From assembly GCF_031846585.1 (NCBI RefSeq), contig NZ_JAVRHK010000008.1:62001-126000 (forward strand): a DNA stretch of 64,000 nt. The letters are read 5' to 3'. The translations under genes were made by a program, and so were the position numbers. The notes beneath the pieces are model-generated. The model did not search any database, had not been told where the DNA came from, and saw only the letters and a program-made list of their open reading frames with translations. Positions 17,061-26,011 of the stretch are shown here, one piece after another; positions within the stretch are counted from its first letter, which is position 1; every line of letters begins with the position of its first letter. Origin of the DNA: Autumnicola musiva. GTDB taxonomy: Bacteria > Bacteroidota > Bacteroidia > Flavobacteriales > Flavobacteriaceae.

Positions 17061-19316
17061 ATGGCGACAGATTATATAGGAAAACCAAAAAACAGGATAG
17101 AGGGCCGTGATAAAGTGACCGGAGCAGCCAAATATGCCGCAGAATTTCATGAACCAGATCTTTTGCATGGGGTTGTGGTTTCGGGAGCGATTGCTAAAGG
17201 CAGGATTAAGAATATTAACACTTCAAAAGCTTTGGAACTGGATGGTGTGGTGCAGGTTTTTACCCATGAAAATACTCCCAGCCTTGCCTGGCTTGATTTA
17301 AGTTATAAGGATATGGATGCGCCTCCGGGAGATCCTTTCCGGCCGCTCCACAGCGATGAAATTCAGTTTAACATGCAGCCGGTTGCACTGGTAGTGGCTA
17401 AAAGCCTGGAACTGGCAAAATATGCTTCCCACCTTGTAGAAGTGGAATATGAAGAGAAGGAGCATGATACTAAACTAATTGATAACCTTGAAAAGAGCGA
17501 AAAGGGAATTGGCTTAAGAGCCGGGTTTGAACCTCCAAAATCCATTGGAGATTTTGAAAAAGCTTTTGATTCAGCTGAAGTAAAATTAGATTTAGAATAT
17601 TTTCATGGGGCAGAGCATCATAACCCCATGGAAATGCATGCTTCCACAGTGATTTATGAAGAAGACGGAAATTTGACTATTTATGATAAAACCCAGGGGG
17701 TGCTGAATAGCAGGCATTATGTTTCTATGGTTTTTGGTATTTCCCGAAAGAAAATCAAAGTACTTTCACCATACGTAGGAGGCGCTTTTGGTTCCTGCCT
17801 GCGGCCGCAATATCAATTATTTATGGCTGTTTTGGCTGCTACACAATTAAAGCGATCAGTAAAGGTTGAACTTACGCGTCCGCAAATGTTTTCTTTTGGT
17901 CACCGTCCAATTACTATCCAGAATTTAAAAATAGGAGCTTCACCCGATGGCAGGTTGAAAGCTATACATCATTCTGCCTATTCCGAAACTTCGCGTTTTG
18001 AGAAGTATATCGAAAATATCGTGAACTGGTCTGCTAAGTTGTATAACTGTGATAATATTGAAGAAAAATACCGGGTTGTACCGCTGGATATGTATACACC
18101 TCTTGATATGCGTGCGCCGGGTGGTGCTACCGGAGTATATGCTTTGGAATCGGCAATGGATGAGCTGGCTTATAAGCTAAAAATTGATCCGCTGGAGCTT
18201 CGGCTTAAAAATTATACTGAAGAAGACAAGAGTCAGGGAAAACCTTTTTCAAGTAAGACTTTAAAAGAATGCTATCGTCAGGCGGCAGAAAGATTTGGCT
18301 GGGAAAATCGTAATCCTGAACCGGGCTCCATGAAAGAAGGCCATCAGCTCATTGGCTGGGGAATGGCTACCGGAATCTGGGATGCCTTGCAAATGCCGGC
18401 CCGGGCGAAAGCTGTTCTTACAGCAGATGGTAAACTGGAAGTTGGAAGTGCCACAGCCGATATTGGCACCGGCACCTACACCATTATGGCACAAATCGCT
18501 GCGGAAACTCTAGGAATACCTTTTGAAAATGTTACTGCAAAACTGGGAGATTCTTCTTTGCCTTTTGCGTTAATAGAAGGTGGGTCCGCCACGGCTGCTT
18601 CGGTGGGATCAGCAGTGAAATCGGCGTGTTTAAAAGTCGCCAAAAAATTACTGAAGGAAGCCGGAAAACTGAAAAATTCTCCGTTTAAGGGCGCCGACCT
18701 GGAAGATGTAATTTTCGCCGATGCTAAGATTACAGATAAAAAAAATGCTGCCTGGAGCATCAGTATTTCCGAAGTAATGAAAAAAAGGGAAATAGATAAA
18801 ATCAAAAAGAAATATGCCCTTATCCCAAATATGCTAAAGCAAAATAAGTACGGCCGTAATACCCATTCTGCAGTTTTTGCTGAAGTAAAAGTAGATGAAG
18901 ATTTGGGAACCATTAAAGTTACCCGGGTGGTAAGTGCAATAGACGGCGGAAAGATCCTGAACCATAAAACTGCTCACAGCCAGATTCTGGGAGGAGTGGT
19001 ATGGGGAATTTCCATGGCTTTGGAAGAAGACTCTTTTATGGATCACAACTTCGGAAGATTTATAAATCATGATTTAGCCGAATATCACATTGCCATTAAT
19101 GCCGATATGCCCGATATTGATATTCTTTTTGTTGAAGAAGAAGACCATATCGTGAGTTCTGTAGGAGCCAAAGGCATTGGGGAAATCGGCCTGGTAGGGG
19201 TAGCGGCAGCTATAGGAAATGCCGTCTATCATGCCACCGGAAGACGCATCAGGGAATTACCAATTACTCTGGATAAAGCAATGGGCTTACATACGGCTAA
19301 AGCAGAACAAATTTAA
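17061..19316 (+). CDS. Second aldehyde oxidoreductase-type molybdopterin-binding subunit
   Basis: Encodes 751 aa, 12 residues longer than its paralogue at 9336. It has the GGAFGSCLRPQYQ segment near residue 240 and the predicted catalytic glutamate E708 in GIGEIG. A lysine-rich insert (roughly residues 575-590) and a longer C-terminus distinguish it. Different pocket residues would allow a different substrate, but none can be named. The following IorA-like gene starts 4 bases after the stop, so five genes from 15561 to 22005 may form one transcript. Confidence 0.92.
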   Translation: MATDYIGKPKNRIEGRDKVTGAAKYAAEFHEPDLLHGVVVSGAIAKGRIKNINTSKALELDGVVQVFTHENTPSLAWLDLSYKDMDAPPGDPFRPLHSDEIQFNMQPVALVVAKSLELAKYASHLVEVEYEEKEHDTKLIDNLEKSEKGIGLRAGFEPPKSIGDFEKAFDSAEVKLDLEYFHGAEHHNPMEMHASTVIYEEDGNLTIYDKTQGVLNSRHYVSMVFGISRKKIKVLSPYVGGAFGSCLRPQYQLFMAVLAATQLKRSVKVELTRPQMFSFGHRPITIQNLKIGASPDGRLKAIHHSAYSETSRFEKYIENIVNWSAKLYNCDNIEEKYRVVPLDMYTPLDMRAPGGATGVYALESAMDELAYKLKIDPLELRLKNYTEEDKSQGKPFSSKTLKECYRQAAERFGWENRNPEPGSMKEGHQLIGWGMATGIWDALQMPARAKAVLTADGKLEVGSATADIGTGTYTIMAQIAAETLGIPFENVTAKLGDSSLPFALIEGGSATAASVGSAVKSACLKVAKKLLKEAGKLKNSPFKGADLEDVIFADAKITDKKNAAWSISISEVMKKREIDKIKKKYALIPNMLKQNKYGRNTHSAVFAEVKVDEDLGTIKVTRVVSAIDGGKILNHKTAHSQILGGVVWGISMALEEDSFMDHNFGRFINHDLAEYHIAINADMPDIDILFVEEEDHIVSSVGAKGIGEIGLVGVAAAIGNAVYHATGRRIRELPITLDKAMGLHTAKAEQI

Positions 19317-19320
19317 TTCT

Positions 19321-19785
19321 ATGAAAAAGAAAATAACCTTAAAAGTAAATGGAAAGGAGCATGAAGTTAATGTGGATCCACAAACACCATTGCTTTATGT
19401 ATTAAGAAATAATCTTGGATTAAAAGGGCCAAAATTCGGCTGCGGATTATCACAATGTGGGGCATGTATGGTGCTTTTTGACGGTAAGGCAAATCCTTCC
19501 TGTCTTAAGCGCGTTGACGAGGCAGCTGAAAAAGAAATTACAACCCTTGAAGGACTGGCCGGTGAAGATGGGAATCTTCATAAGGTACAACAGGCATTTA
19601 TAGATGAGCAGGCAGCGCAATGCGGCTATTGCCTTAATGGGCTTGTTATGGCCTCAGTGGGACTTCTTTCTGAAAACTCAGATCCTTCAGATGAAGAGAT
19701 CCAGGCTGCCCTGTATAGGAATATTTGCCGTTGTGGGGTTCATCCCCGGGTAATAAAGGCGGTAAAAAAAGCTTCAACTTCATAA
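19321..19785 (+). CDS. Isoquinoline 1-oxidoreductase-like 2Fe-2S subunit (IorA-type)
   Basis: Encodes 154 aa from ATG at 19321; longer frames run into the previous gene. The ferredoxin motif is GCGLSQCGAC and the second cluster uses QCGYCLNG and CRCGVHPR, which is the IorA/nicotinate-type variant and not the PaoA type. It partners the large subunit that follows 9 bases later; there is no FAD subunit, so electrons probably leave to a cytochrome or another membrane carrier. Confidence 0.88.
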   Translation: MKKKITLKVNGKEHEVNVDPQTPLLYVLRNNLGLKGPKFGCGLSQCGACMVLFDGKANPSCLKRVDEAAEKEITTLEGLAGEDGNLHKVQQAFIDEQAAQCGYCLNGLVMASVGLLSENSDPSDEEIQAALYRNICRCGVHPRVIKAVKKASTS

Positions 19786-19794
19786 ATCAGCATT

Positions 19795-22005
19795 ATGCAA
19801 ACTTCAAGGAGAGAATTTATAAGACAGTTGGGATATGTTAGTATAGGATTTACCATTCTGGGAACCTCCTGCATGAACAGCAAAGAAAAACAGGGTGAAG
19901 GTGTTGACAGCGAAGCAGCGACAGACAACTCCAACCGGCCAGACAGGATTAATGCCTGGTTAAGGGTGCTTGAAGATGGCAGCGTACTTGTGCTTACCGG
20001 TAAGATGGAACTGGGACAGGGAATAAGGATTGCCGTGGCTCAAATGGCTGCTGAAGAATTAAATACCAATCCCGACCTGGTGGAAGTAAATTTAGCCGAA
20101 ACAGGAGTTACTGCCAATGAAGGTTACACTTCGGGAAGTCATTCTATAGAAACCAGTGCCATATCTATAAGAAGAGCTGCTGCTGCAGCCCGGGAAAAAT
20201 TGCTGAGCCTGGCTTCTGAAAAATGGAAGCTTCCAAAATCAGAAATCAGCCTGGAAGATGGGAAGATTATTGCCGGCAATAATAAAATGACACTTTATGA
20301 CTTGCTGGAAGGAAGACAGCTGAGTGAAGAGATAGGGGAACCCACTGAATTCTACGGGAAAACCAGACGAAAATATGTAGGGCAACCAGTTTTACGAAAA
20401 GATATTTCTGCCATGGTACGGGCTGAACATGAGTATGTGCAGGATCTGGAGTTTCCTAACATGGTACATGCGCGCATCATCCGGCCGAGTTCCTATACTT
20501 CAAAACTGGCCTCTTTAGATGAAGCTGGGCTAGAAAATTTTCCCGGATTTTTAAAGCTGGTACGTATCGGCAGTTTCGTGGGAGTTATTGCAGAAGAAGA
20601 GTATGAGGCAGTAAAATTAAGCTGGGAGGTAAACAACCTTGCAAAATGGGATAATGATGAAGAATTGCCTGCAGATGTACCGTTGAAGGAATACCTGAAA
20701 ACACTGGACGCTGAGGTAGAAACCGAAGAAGAGAATGGAGATTGGGAAAAGGCAATAAAGGAAGCACCTGTTCAACATAGTGCCGCCTATTATAAACCTT
20801 ATATTATGCACGCCGCCAATGGACCTTCCTGCGCTGTGGCTTATTTTGAAAATAATGAACTTAGTGTATGGACGCATAGCCAGGGCGTTTATCCGTTAAG
20901 GGAAACCATGGCTGCCCTGCTGGGTCTGCCTGCGGAATCCATTCATGTAAAAGGAGTTCCCGGTTCCGGATGTTATGGGCATAATGGCGCCGATGATGTT
21001 GCTGCCGAAGCTGCCTTGCTGGCGGTAAATTATCCCGGGCGGCACGTAAGGCTGCAGTGGATGAGAAACGATGAACATTGCTGGGAACCTTATGGAACGG
21101 CAATGATTATGGAACTGCAGGCGGGGTTGGATGCCAGCGGAAAAATACAGGGTTGGAATTATAATTTTTGGTCAGATGGGCACAGCACAAGACCCAACGG
21201 CCAGCCCGAAACTTTGCTGCCTGCACGTTTTCTGGATAAGGGCCATGGTGTTCCAGGGATTGGATTTAAAGGTGGTGCGGTAAGAAACTCCACACCTTAT
21301 TATAATATAGGTGCATTACGTACCACTTCCCATATTTTCCAGGGGCCACTTAGAAAATCGGCATTAAGGGGGCTTGGCGCTTATGGGAATATTTTTGGAA
21401 TAGAATCTTTTATGGACGAGCTGGCCCATAAAGCAGGGAAAGATCCGGTGGAATTCCGTATAAATCATCTCAACGATGAGCGCGCGATTACTTGCCTTAG
21501 AAAAATAAAAGAACATACGAGCAATGTTCGCCCCGGCGAAAACGAAGGACTGGGATATGCTTTTTCACGCTACAAAAATTCCGCTTCTTATTTTGCCGTT
21601 GCCGCCCATGTTAAGAAGATGGATGATGGTATCTTTCGGGTAAAAAAGATGTGGGGAGTAATTGATTCCGGGGAAACTATAAATCCCGACGGGCTAAAGA
21701 ATCAAACTGAAGGCGGAATGGTACAGGCTGCCAGCTGGGCACTTCGGGAGGAAGTCCGCTTTGATAAGGAACATATTATAAGTGTAGACTGGCATAGATA
21801 TCCAATCTTCAGGTTTGAGGAAATTCCCGAAGTGGAGGTAGAAGTGATAGACCGGGTGAATGAGAAACCATTGGGTGCGGGCGAAGCAGCGCAGGGACCT
21901 TCTGCCGCTGCAGTGGCAAACGCCGTTTTCGATGCCACCGGAGTGCGGTACCGGGACCTGCCCATTAATCCTGTAGAAAAATATTTGCGCGAGCCGGAAG
22001 AATAG
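19795..22005 (+). CDS. Isoquinoline 1-oxidoreductase-like molybdopterin subunit (IorB-type), exported
   Basis: Encodes 736 aa. The N-terminus TSRREFIRQLGYVSIGF has the twin-arginine consensus, and the hydrophobic stretch ends ILGTSC, which fits a Tat-dependent lipoprotein with Cys at residue 24. The Moco domains carry GAGEAAQG with the expected catalytic E697. The predicted place is the outer face of the inner membrane, unlike the two Pao-type enzymes. Relatives oxidise N-heterocycles or aldehydes. The Fe-S subunit lacks a signal and would have to be co-exported with it. Confidence 0.88.
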   Translation: MQTSRREFIRQLGYVSIGFTILGTSCMNSKEKQGEGVDSEAATDNSNRPDRINAWLRVLEDGSVLVLTGKMELGQGIRIAVAQMAAEELNTNPDLVEVNLAETGVTANEGYTSGSHSIETSAISIRRAAAAAREKLLSLASEKWKLPKSEISLEDGKIIAGNNKMTLYDLLEGRQLSEEIGEPTEFYGKTRRKYVGQPVLRKDISAMVRAEHEYVQDLEFPNMVHARIIRPSSYTSKLASLDEAGLENFPGFLKLVRIGSFVGVIAEEEYEAVKLSWEVNNLAKWDNDEELPADVPLKEYLKTLDAEVETEEENGDWEKAIKEAPVQHSAAYYKPYIMHAANGPSCAVAYFENNELSVWTHSQGVYPLRETMAALLGLPAESIHVKGVPGSGCYGHNGADDVAAEAALLAVNYPGRHVRLQWMRNDEHCWEPYGTAMIMELQAGLDASGKIQGWNYNFWSDGHSTRPNGQPETLLPARFLDKGHGVPGIGFKGGAVRNSTPYYNIGALRTTSHIFQGPLRKSALRGLGAYGNIFGIESFMDELAHKAGKDPVEFRINHLNDERAITCLRKIKEHTSNVRPGENEGLGYAFSRYKNSASYFAVAAHVKKMDDGIFRVKKMWGVIDSGETINPDGLKNQTEGGMVQAASWALREEVRFDKEHIISVDWHRYPIFRFEEIPEVEVEVIDRVNEKPLGAGEAAQGPSAAAVANAVFDATGVRYRDLPINPVEKYLREPEE

Positions 22006-22030
22006 AAAGCTAAAAACTGGTTTATTTTGG

Positions 22031-22110
22031 GCGCAGCCTGCGGCCCGGGCTATCCGCTGTATCTTTTGCAGCGCTGCTGCGCCACAAAAGGATGCCGCTG
22101 CTATCCCTTG
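22031..22110. repeat. GC-rich palindromic repeat (REP-like)
   Basis: A GC-rich block in AT-rich surroundings. It can fold through CTTTTG at 22063-22068 paired with CAAAAG at 22084-22089, with GC-rich arms between. Elements of this look follow genes in many Flavobacteriaceae. It may work as a terminator or be a mobile REP-like element; the copy number in this genome cannot be seen here. Confidence 0.4.
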
Positions 22111-22257
22111 CGCAAAAAATTAAAAGCTTTGTAAAACTCACTAAGGATAATTGCGCAAATACTGTTAATGATATTCAACGAGGAAATAATAGAGATTACA
22201 ATACCAGGTGGAAATTAGAAAAATTTATTGAGGATAGTAATATTCATGGTGGACGTC

Positions 22258-22278
22258 ATGCTGAACTTGTTTCAGCAT
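22258..22278. repeat. Short hairpin repeat (ATGCTGAA / TTCAGCAT)
   Basis: A perfect 8-bp stem, ATGCTGAA and TTCAGCAT, around a CTTGT loop. The wider sequence (GTCATGCTGAACTTGTTTCA) is, from memory, a widely dispersed intergenic motif in Bacteroidota genomes. Only one copy is in this window. Confidence 0.45.
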
Positions 22279-22538
22279 ATTAATTATGAAAATGAAATTG
22301 TATAGGATATCCTAAATTCAGTTTTCGAACAGGAAAAAATTGATTAGCTAAAGTTGAAAATAACAGATAATTGATAATTATTAAACAGAAGGGAGTTTTT
22401 TAATAGCAAATACCTGTTTTCAAATTAATAAAATACTTCTTTGCATACATGAATGGTTCTAGAAAATAAATAGAAATTTGCGAATTTCGTTAATAAAAGT
22501 AGAAGGAAGAAGATTAGCTAAGAAGTTTAAATAAAACT

Positions 22539-23558
22539 ATGACCCACGAGTTTAAAAGAATAATAGAATCCTGTTTAAATAATCAGGAAGAAAACATAAA
22601 GAGTGTACTCGCCACAGTAGTCGCTTTAGACGGCTCGTCTTATAGAAAACCCGGTGTACGTATGCTTATTGCCGAAAATGACAAAATGACAGGGGCTGTT
22701 AGTGGCGGTTGCGTGGAAAAAGAAGTTCTGAACCAGGCGCAGGAGGTTTTTAAAAAAGATACAGCAAAAGTAATGACCTATGATGGCCGCTACCGGTTGG
22801 GATGTGAAGGGATATTGTACATTTTGCTTGAACCATTTTCTGTTTCAGAAGAACTGGAGGCATTAGTTAAAAAAGCTTTCAGAGAAAGACAAAGTTTTTT
22901 TATAGAATCTGCTTTTAGAAAAGAAGAAAGCCAGGCTGCAGGAATGGGATCTGCAATCAGGTTTGGCGGTGGAAAGCAAATGGGATTTTCAGAAAAAATT
23001 TCAGCAGAAAGAACGGATGAATTTTCTGTTTTTCGCCAGGAAATAAAGCCGTTGTTCAGAATGCTGATTATTGGGGCAGAGCATGATGCTGTACAATTAT
23101 GTTCGGCAGCATCATTATTGGGATGGGAAGTGCTGGTAAATGCTTCGCCTAAAGATCCGCGTACAAAAGCAAATTTCCCGGGAGCGCAGGAAGTTTTACA
23201 TTTAATGCCGGAGGAAATTCAGCAACTGGAAATAGACAGTGAAACCGCAGTGATGCTCATGAACCACAGTTATGCCACCGATCTTAAATTTCTTCTCGCT
23301 CTTAAAAACTGCAGCGTGGTCTATATTGGTTTACTGGGTGCAGCTAAACGCCGGGAAAAGATATTCAATGCTTTTATAGAATATCATCCTGAAACAGATG
23401 CCGATTTCCTGGATAAAATTTATGGTCCGGCCGGATTGGACATTGCTGCGGAGACTCCGCAGGAAATTGCAATTTCCGTCATAGCTGAAATTCTCGCAGT
23501 GGTAAGGAAAAAACCAACCATTTCATTAAGGGAGAAAATGGGAAAAATCCATACTTGA
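22539..23558 (+). CDS. xdhC: XdhC/CoxI family molybdenum cofactor maturation protein
   Basis: Encodes 339 aa. The N-terminal domain has the family motif TVVALDGSSYRKPGVRMLI and GAVSGGCVEKEV; the C-terminal part is a Rossmann-like domain (LIIGAEHDAVQLCSAASLLG) ending in PAGLDIAAETPQEIAISVIAEI. XdhC binds Moco, adds or protects the terminal sulfur ligand, and inserts it into xanthine oxidase-type enzymes. That suits the three hydroxylases upstream. Its stop overlaps the start of the MocA-like gene by 4 bases (TTGA). Confidence 0.9.
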   Translation: MTHEFKRIIESCLNNQEENIKSVLATVVALDGSSYRKPGVRMLIAENDKMTGAVSGGCVEKEVLNQAQEVFKKDTAKVMTYDGRYRLGCEGILYILLEPFSVSEELEALVKKAFRERQSFFIESAFRKEESQAAGMGSAIRFGGGKQMGFSEKISAERTDEFSVFRQEIKPLFRMLIIGAEHDAVQLCSAASLLGWEVLVNASPKDPRTKANFPGAQEVLHLMPEEIQQLEIDSETAVMLMNHSYATDLKFLLALKNCSVVYIGLLGAAKRREKIFNAFIEYHPETDADFLDKIYGPAGLDIAAETPQEIAISVIAEILAVVRKKPTISLREKMGKIHT

Positions 23559-24160
23559 TTTTGAACAATACAGGGATCATTATTATCGCGGCCGGTGCAT
23601 CCAGCCGAATGAAAAAAGCCAAGCAGCTTTTACCCCTGGATGACGGCATCTTATTGGGAAAAGTTATACAGGAGGCAGAAGCTTCAGTTGCTGCTGAGGC
23701 CATTATCGTTTTGGGTGCTAATTCAGAAAAAATTATTCCCAAAATCAGCCAATTTCGTTCCAACATTGTAGATAATAAAAACTGGCGGGAAGGGCTCGGT
23801 TCTTCAATAGCAGCCGGGATCAAATATTTTCTTCAGCATAAAAAAAACTATAGCGCTGCAATGGTGATGTTGGGAGATCAGCCATTGGTGGATTCCGTCT
23901 ATATCAATTATTTGCTAAACCAAGCCAGTGAAAATCCATCAGCAATAATAGCTACAAAATATCCGGATTCGATTGGTGTCCCTGCAGTTTTTCCGCAGAG
24001 TTATTTTAAGGAGCTGGCTGCTTTGAAGGAAGATAAAGGAGCTAAAAATATCCTGGCACGTGAACATACTTCAGTTATTGCTTTAGATCCCGGAGAGCGC
24101 ACACTTGATATAGACACTCCGCAGGATTACGAGAATTTTTTGAATAAATACACCAGGTAA
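23555..24160 (+). CDS. MocA-like molybdenum cofactor nucleotidyltransferase
   Basis: Encodes 201 aa with a TTG start that overlaps the xdhC stop. The loop AAGASSRMKKAKQLLPLDDG near residues 12-31 and VMLGDQPLV near residue 107 are the MobA/MocA nucleotide and metal sites. MocA forms MCD, the cofactor form used by xanthine oxidase family enzymes such as PaoABC, so this is the better match to the local enzymes than MobA. The family also contains sugar nucleotidyltransferases, but pairing with XdhC supports the Moco role. Confidence 0.82.
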   Translation: MILNNTGIIIIAAGASSRMKKAKQLLPLDDGILLGKVIQEAEASVAAEAIIVLGANSEKIIPKISQFRSNIVDNKNWREGLGSSIAAGIKYFLQHKKNYSAAMVMLGDQPLVDSVYINYLLNQASENPSAIIATKYPDSIGVPAVFPQSYFKELAALKEDKGAKNILAREHTSVIALDPGERTLDIDTPQDYENFLNKYTR

Positions 24161-24519
24161 CACCTTCCTTTTTAGAAAGAGAATTTCATCTGCTAGCAAT
24201 TTTTGGGGTGGGAGAGGCTTACACAAGTTCATGATAACGCCGTAAGATTATTGGTATTAAAGGATAATAATGATTTTTCAGGGAAGGTGGAAGAATATCA
24301 ATTTCCTGACCTGATGATTTAGAATTAATTTCAGGCAGTTCATTGCCGAAGCTAAAAAGCTCTTATAATATCAATAAAATAAAAATGTTGAAAGTTTCTC
24401 ATACTGGCGCGTAGAAACCTAAACTAAATATAAATTTTGACTAAATATTTAGTCAGTTTTTTAATTTCCTGTAGTTTTATAATTATCAGTAAACTAACAA
24501 CAACCAAAATCTAAAATTT
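24161..24519. other. Intergenic region with an 18-bp perfect palindrome
   Basis: No gene is seen. A perfect palindrome of 18 bases (TGACTAAATATTTAGTCA) lies at 24438-24455, 64 bases before the DUF1206 start. It is a plausible operator for a dimeric regulator; no regulator gene is adjacent. Confidence 0.45.
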
Positions 24520-25302
24520 ATGAGTAGTAAGAAGAAGAATTTTGCCCGTTTTGGCATGGCCGCTAAAGGGGCGGTATATTGTTTAATTGGAGTTTTAACT
24601 GCCCTTGCAGCTTTTGGACAGGGCGGACAGCAAACCGGGAGTAAAGGAGCTTTACAATACCTGGCGCAGCAATCCTATGGTCAGATTTTGCTTATTATTA
24701 TGGGCCTGGGATTACTGGGTTATGTTTTTTGGAGATTTTATCAGTCAATTGGTAACCCTAAGGGATTACATGACGATGCCAAGGGTTATGCCAAGAGAGC
24801 TGCGTATTTTATAAGTGGACTTCTTTATGGAGGTTTGGCATATTATTCATTCAAAATGGCTTTTGGAAGTAGTTCTGGCGGCGGTAGCAAATCTATGATG
24901 GGATCTTTAATGTCCGGCTCGAATGGTAACACTATTGCAATTATAATAGGAATAGGAATGGCAATAAAAGCCATCTACGATATCTATAGGGCATATTCAG
25001 GAAAATTCAGGGAAGAAGTAGAAGAAGCTGGTATGGATCGAAAAGAGCAGAAACTTCTTGTAAATGCAGGGAAATTTGGACATACTGCGCGGGGACTGGT
25101 ATTCGGACTTATGGCTTACCTAACTCTTAAATCTGGACTATCTAAAGGAAGTAATATCCAGACCCAAACGGATGCCTTCAGTTATATCCAAAATGAATTT
25201 GGTTCTGTTGTTTTAGGAATTGTAGCACTTGGACTGGTAGGCTATGGTGTTTATATGCTTATTAAAGCCAAGTATCCTTCTATTGTGGCTGACCTGAGAT
25301 AA
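24520..25302 (+). CDS. DUF1206 family membrane protein
   Basis: Encodes 260 aa with three repeats of a two-helix unit. Each repeat begins with a conserved R-F/Y-x-x-x-A-K/R-G-x-V/L pattern, at residues ~10, ~90 and ~188, followed by Y-x-x-x-G-x-x-x. A low-complexity SSSGGGSKSMMGSLMSGSNG loop lies in the middle. This repeat architecture is that of DUF1206, whose function is not known. It is a single gene with its own terminator and looks like the last backbone gene before the island. Confidence 0.85.
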   Translation: MSSKKKNFARFGMAAKGAVYCLIGVLTALAAFGQGGQQTGSKGALQYLAQQSYGQILLIIMGLGLLGYVFWRFYQSIGNPKGLHDDAKGYAKRAAYFISGLLYGGLAYYSFKMAFGSSSGGGSKSMMGSLMSGSNGNTIAIIIGIGMAIKAIYDIYRAYSGKFREEVEEAGMDRKEQKLLVNAGKFGHTARGLVFGLMAYLTLKSGLSKGSNIQTQTDAFSYIQNEFGSVVLGIVALGLVGYGVYMLIKAKYPSIVADLR

Positions 25303-25326
25303 AGGATAAACTCCTTCAAAATTATT

Positions 25327-25364
25327 AAAAGGATCACTGCTTATTTGTAGTGATCCTTTTTTTC
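25327..25364 (+). terminator. Rho-independent terminator of the DUF1206 gene
   Basis: A 12-bp stem, AAAAGGATCACT at 25327-25338 and AGTGATCCTTTT at 25349-25360, with a 10-base loop and a following T-run. It lies 25 bases after the stop. Confidence 0.85.
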
Positions 25365-25416
25365 TTAGTAATAAAGTTAAGGAGGAAAATGTTATATTCA
25401 ATAATGGGAAAATATT

Positions 25417-25477
25417 TCGAATTCCGATGCAGTTTTCTCGTAAAGAAAAGAACGGAAAAGGTTGTATAGTCTTGCAT
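25417..25477 (-). pseudogene. N-terminal remnant of a tyrosine recombinase
   Basis: Reading leftward from ATG at 25477 gives MQDYTTFSVLFFTRKLHRNS, which matches the start of the intact recombinase at 63035 (MPDFTTFSVLFFTRKLNRNK). Only about 20 residues remain and the frame then runs into unrelated sequence. The 200 bases on its right are also similar to those right of the intact gene, including the arm motif, terminator and tRNA 3' end copy. This is the scar of a third, deleted island. Confidence 0.75.
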
Positions 25478-25570
25478 TTCGAGCGTCTTTTAAATGAAAC
25501 AATAGTTACAAAGACAAAAGTCAAATCAACCGAAATGTTCTTCTAAGATAATGAATTATTGGAAAGCATG

Positions 25571-25590
25571 TATTCACCGAATCATTCACT
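25571..25590. repeat. Recombinase arm-type motif, copy 1
   Basis: TATTCACCGAATCATTCACT, identical at 39352-39371 and 63129-63148. In this copy and the 63-kb copy it lies about 115 bases left of the tRNA 3' end sequence; at 39 kb it lies right of it. Such a motif at both ends of a unit fits a recombinase arm-binding site (inference). Confidence 0.55.
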
Positions 25591-25635
25591 GAAATGGATG
25601 AATTCATATGATATCAATTGATATCAGTAAAAATA

Positions 25636-25672
25636 AAAAACACTGAAAATCAATAGATTAACAGTGTTTTTA
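25636..25672 (-). terminator. Copy of the tRNA-Pro terminator
   Basis: A stem AACACTG / CAGTGTT with a T-run in the leftward direction, nearly identical to the one at 63198-63234. There it ends the tRNA-Pro transcript; here it is carried with the copied att region and no tRNA precedes it. Confidence 0.55.
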
Positions 25673-25686
25673 TATCCTTTTTTGAT

Positions 25687-25706
25687 AAGGTTCGTCGGGG
25701 TGGCAG
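25687..25706. repeat. attL-like copy of the tRNA-Pro 3' end
   Basis: AAGGTTCGTCGGGGTGGCAG, identical over 20 bases to 63244-63263, where it covers the 3' end of tRNA-Pro. The match stops inside the T-arm, so no functional tRNA is formed. This is the expected scar of site-specific insertion at the tRNA. Confidence 0.8.
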
Positions 25707-25776
25707 AACGCTTCTAAAACGCTGAAACCCCCGGTATTTATATGGTTTCACGCAGTTCTAAATTTTTGAACTCACG

Positions 25777-25876
25777 ATTAACTCACAATTTAAATAGAAC
25801 GTATTGGTGCAGTTTGATATTCTGACCTAACCAAATATAATAAAAATTGTAGTAATTATTCAGTACAAGTTTCATT
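25777..25876. repeat. 100-bp direct repeat, copy 1
   Basis: Matches 28891-28990 with one mismatch (CTAACC versus CTATCC). The second copy covers the stop and downstream region of the hypothetical gene at 28986. The two copies flank 3 kb holding the C10 peptidase operon and the IS1595 element. Confidence 0.85.
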
Positions 25877-26011
25877 TCCAGACCCGACTCAAAATCTATT
25901 AAATCATTACCATCTCATTTTAGCTGCTTTTTTGACAACCCACAACCTTTATTATCATTTTTATATTTACTTTTTTACGTATGATACATTACAACAATAC
26001 TGTGATGATGC
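25877..26011. other. Gene-free stretch left of the C10 peptidase pseudogene
   Basis: Together with the att scar and direct repeat to its left, this completes a gene-free zone from 25478 to 26011. Apart from the annotated repeats the sequence is AT-rich and shows nothing recognisable. Confidence 0.4.

Larger units (their letters stand above)
22006..22538. other. Intergenic region with two repeat elements, no gene
   Basis: Between the IorB-type gene and xdhC no open frame looks real. The left part is a GC-rich palindromic block (22031-22110) and there is a short hairpin repeat at 22258-22278; both are annotated separately. The rest is AT-rich and must include the promoter of xdhC. Confidence 0.5.
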
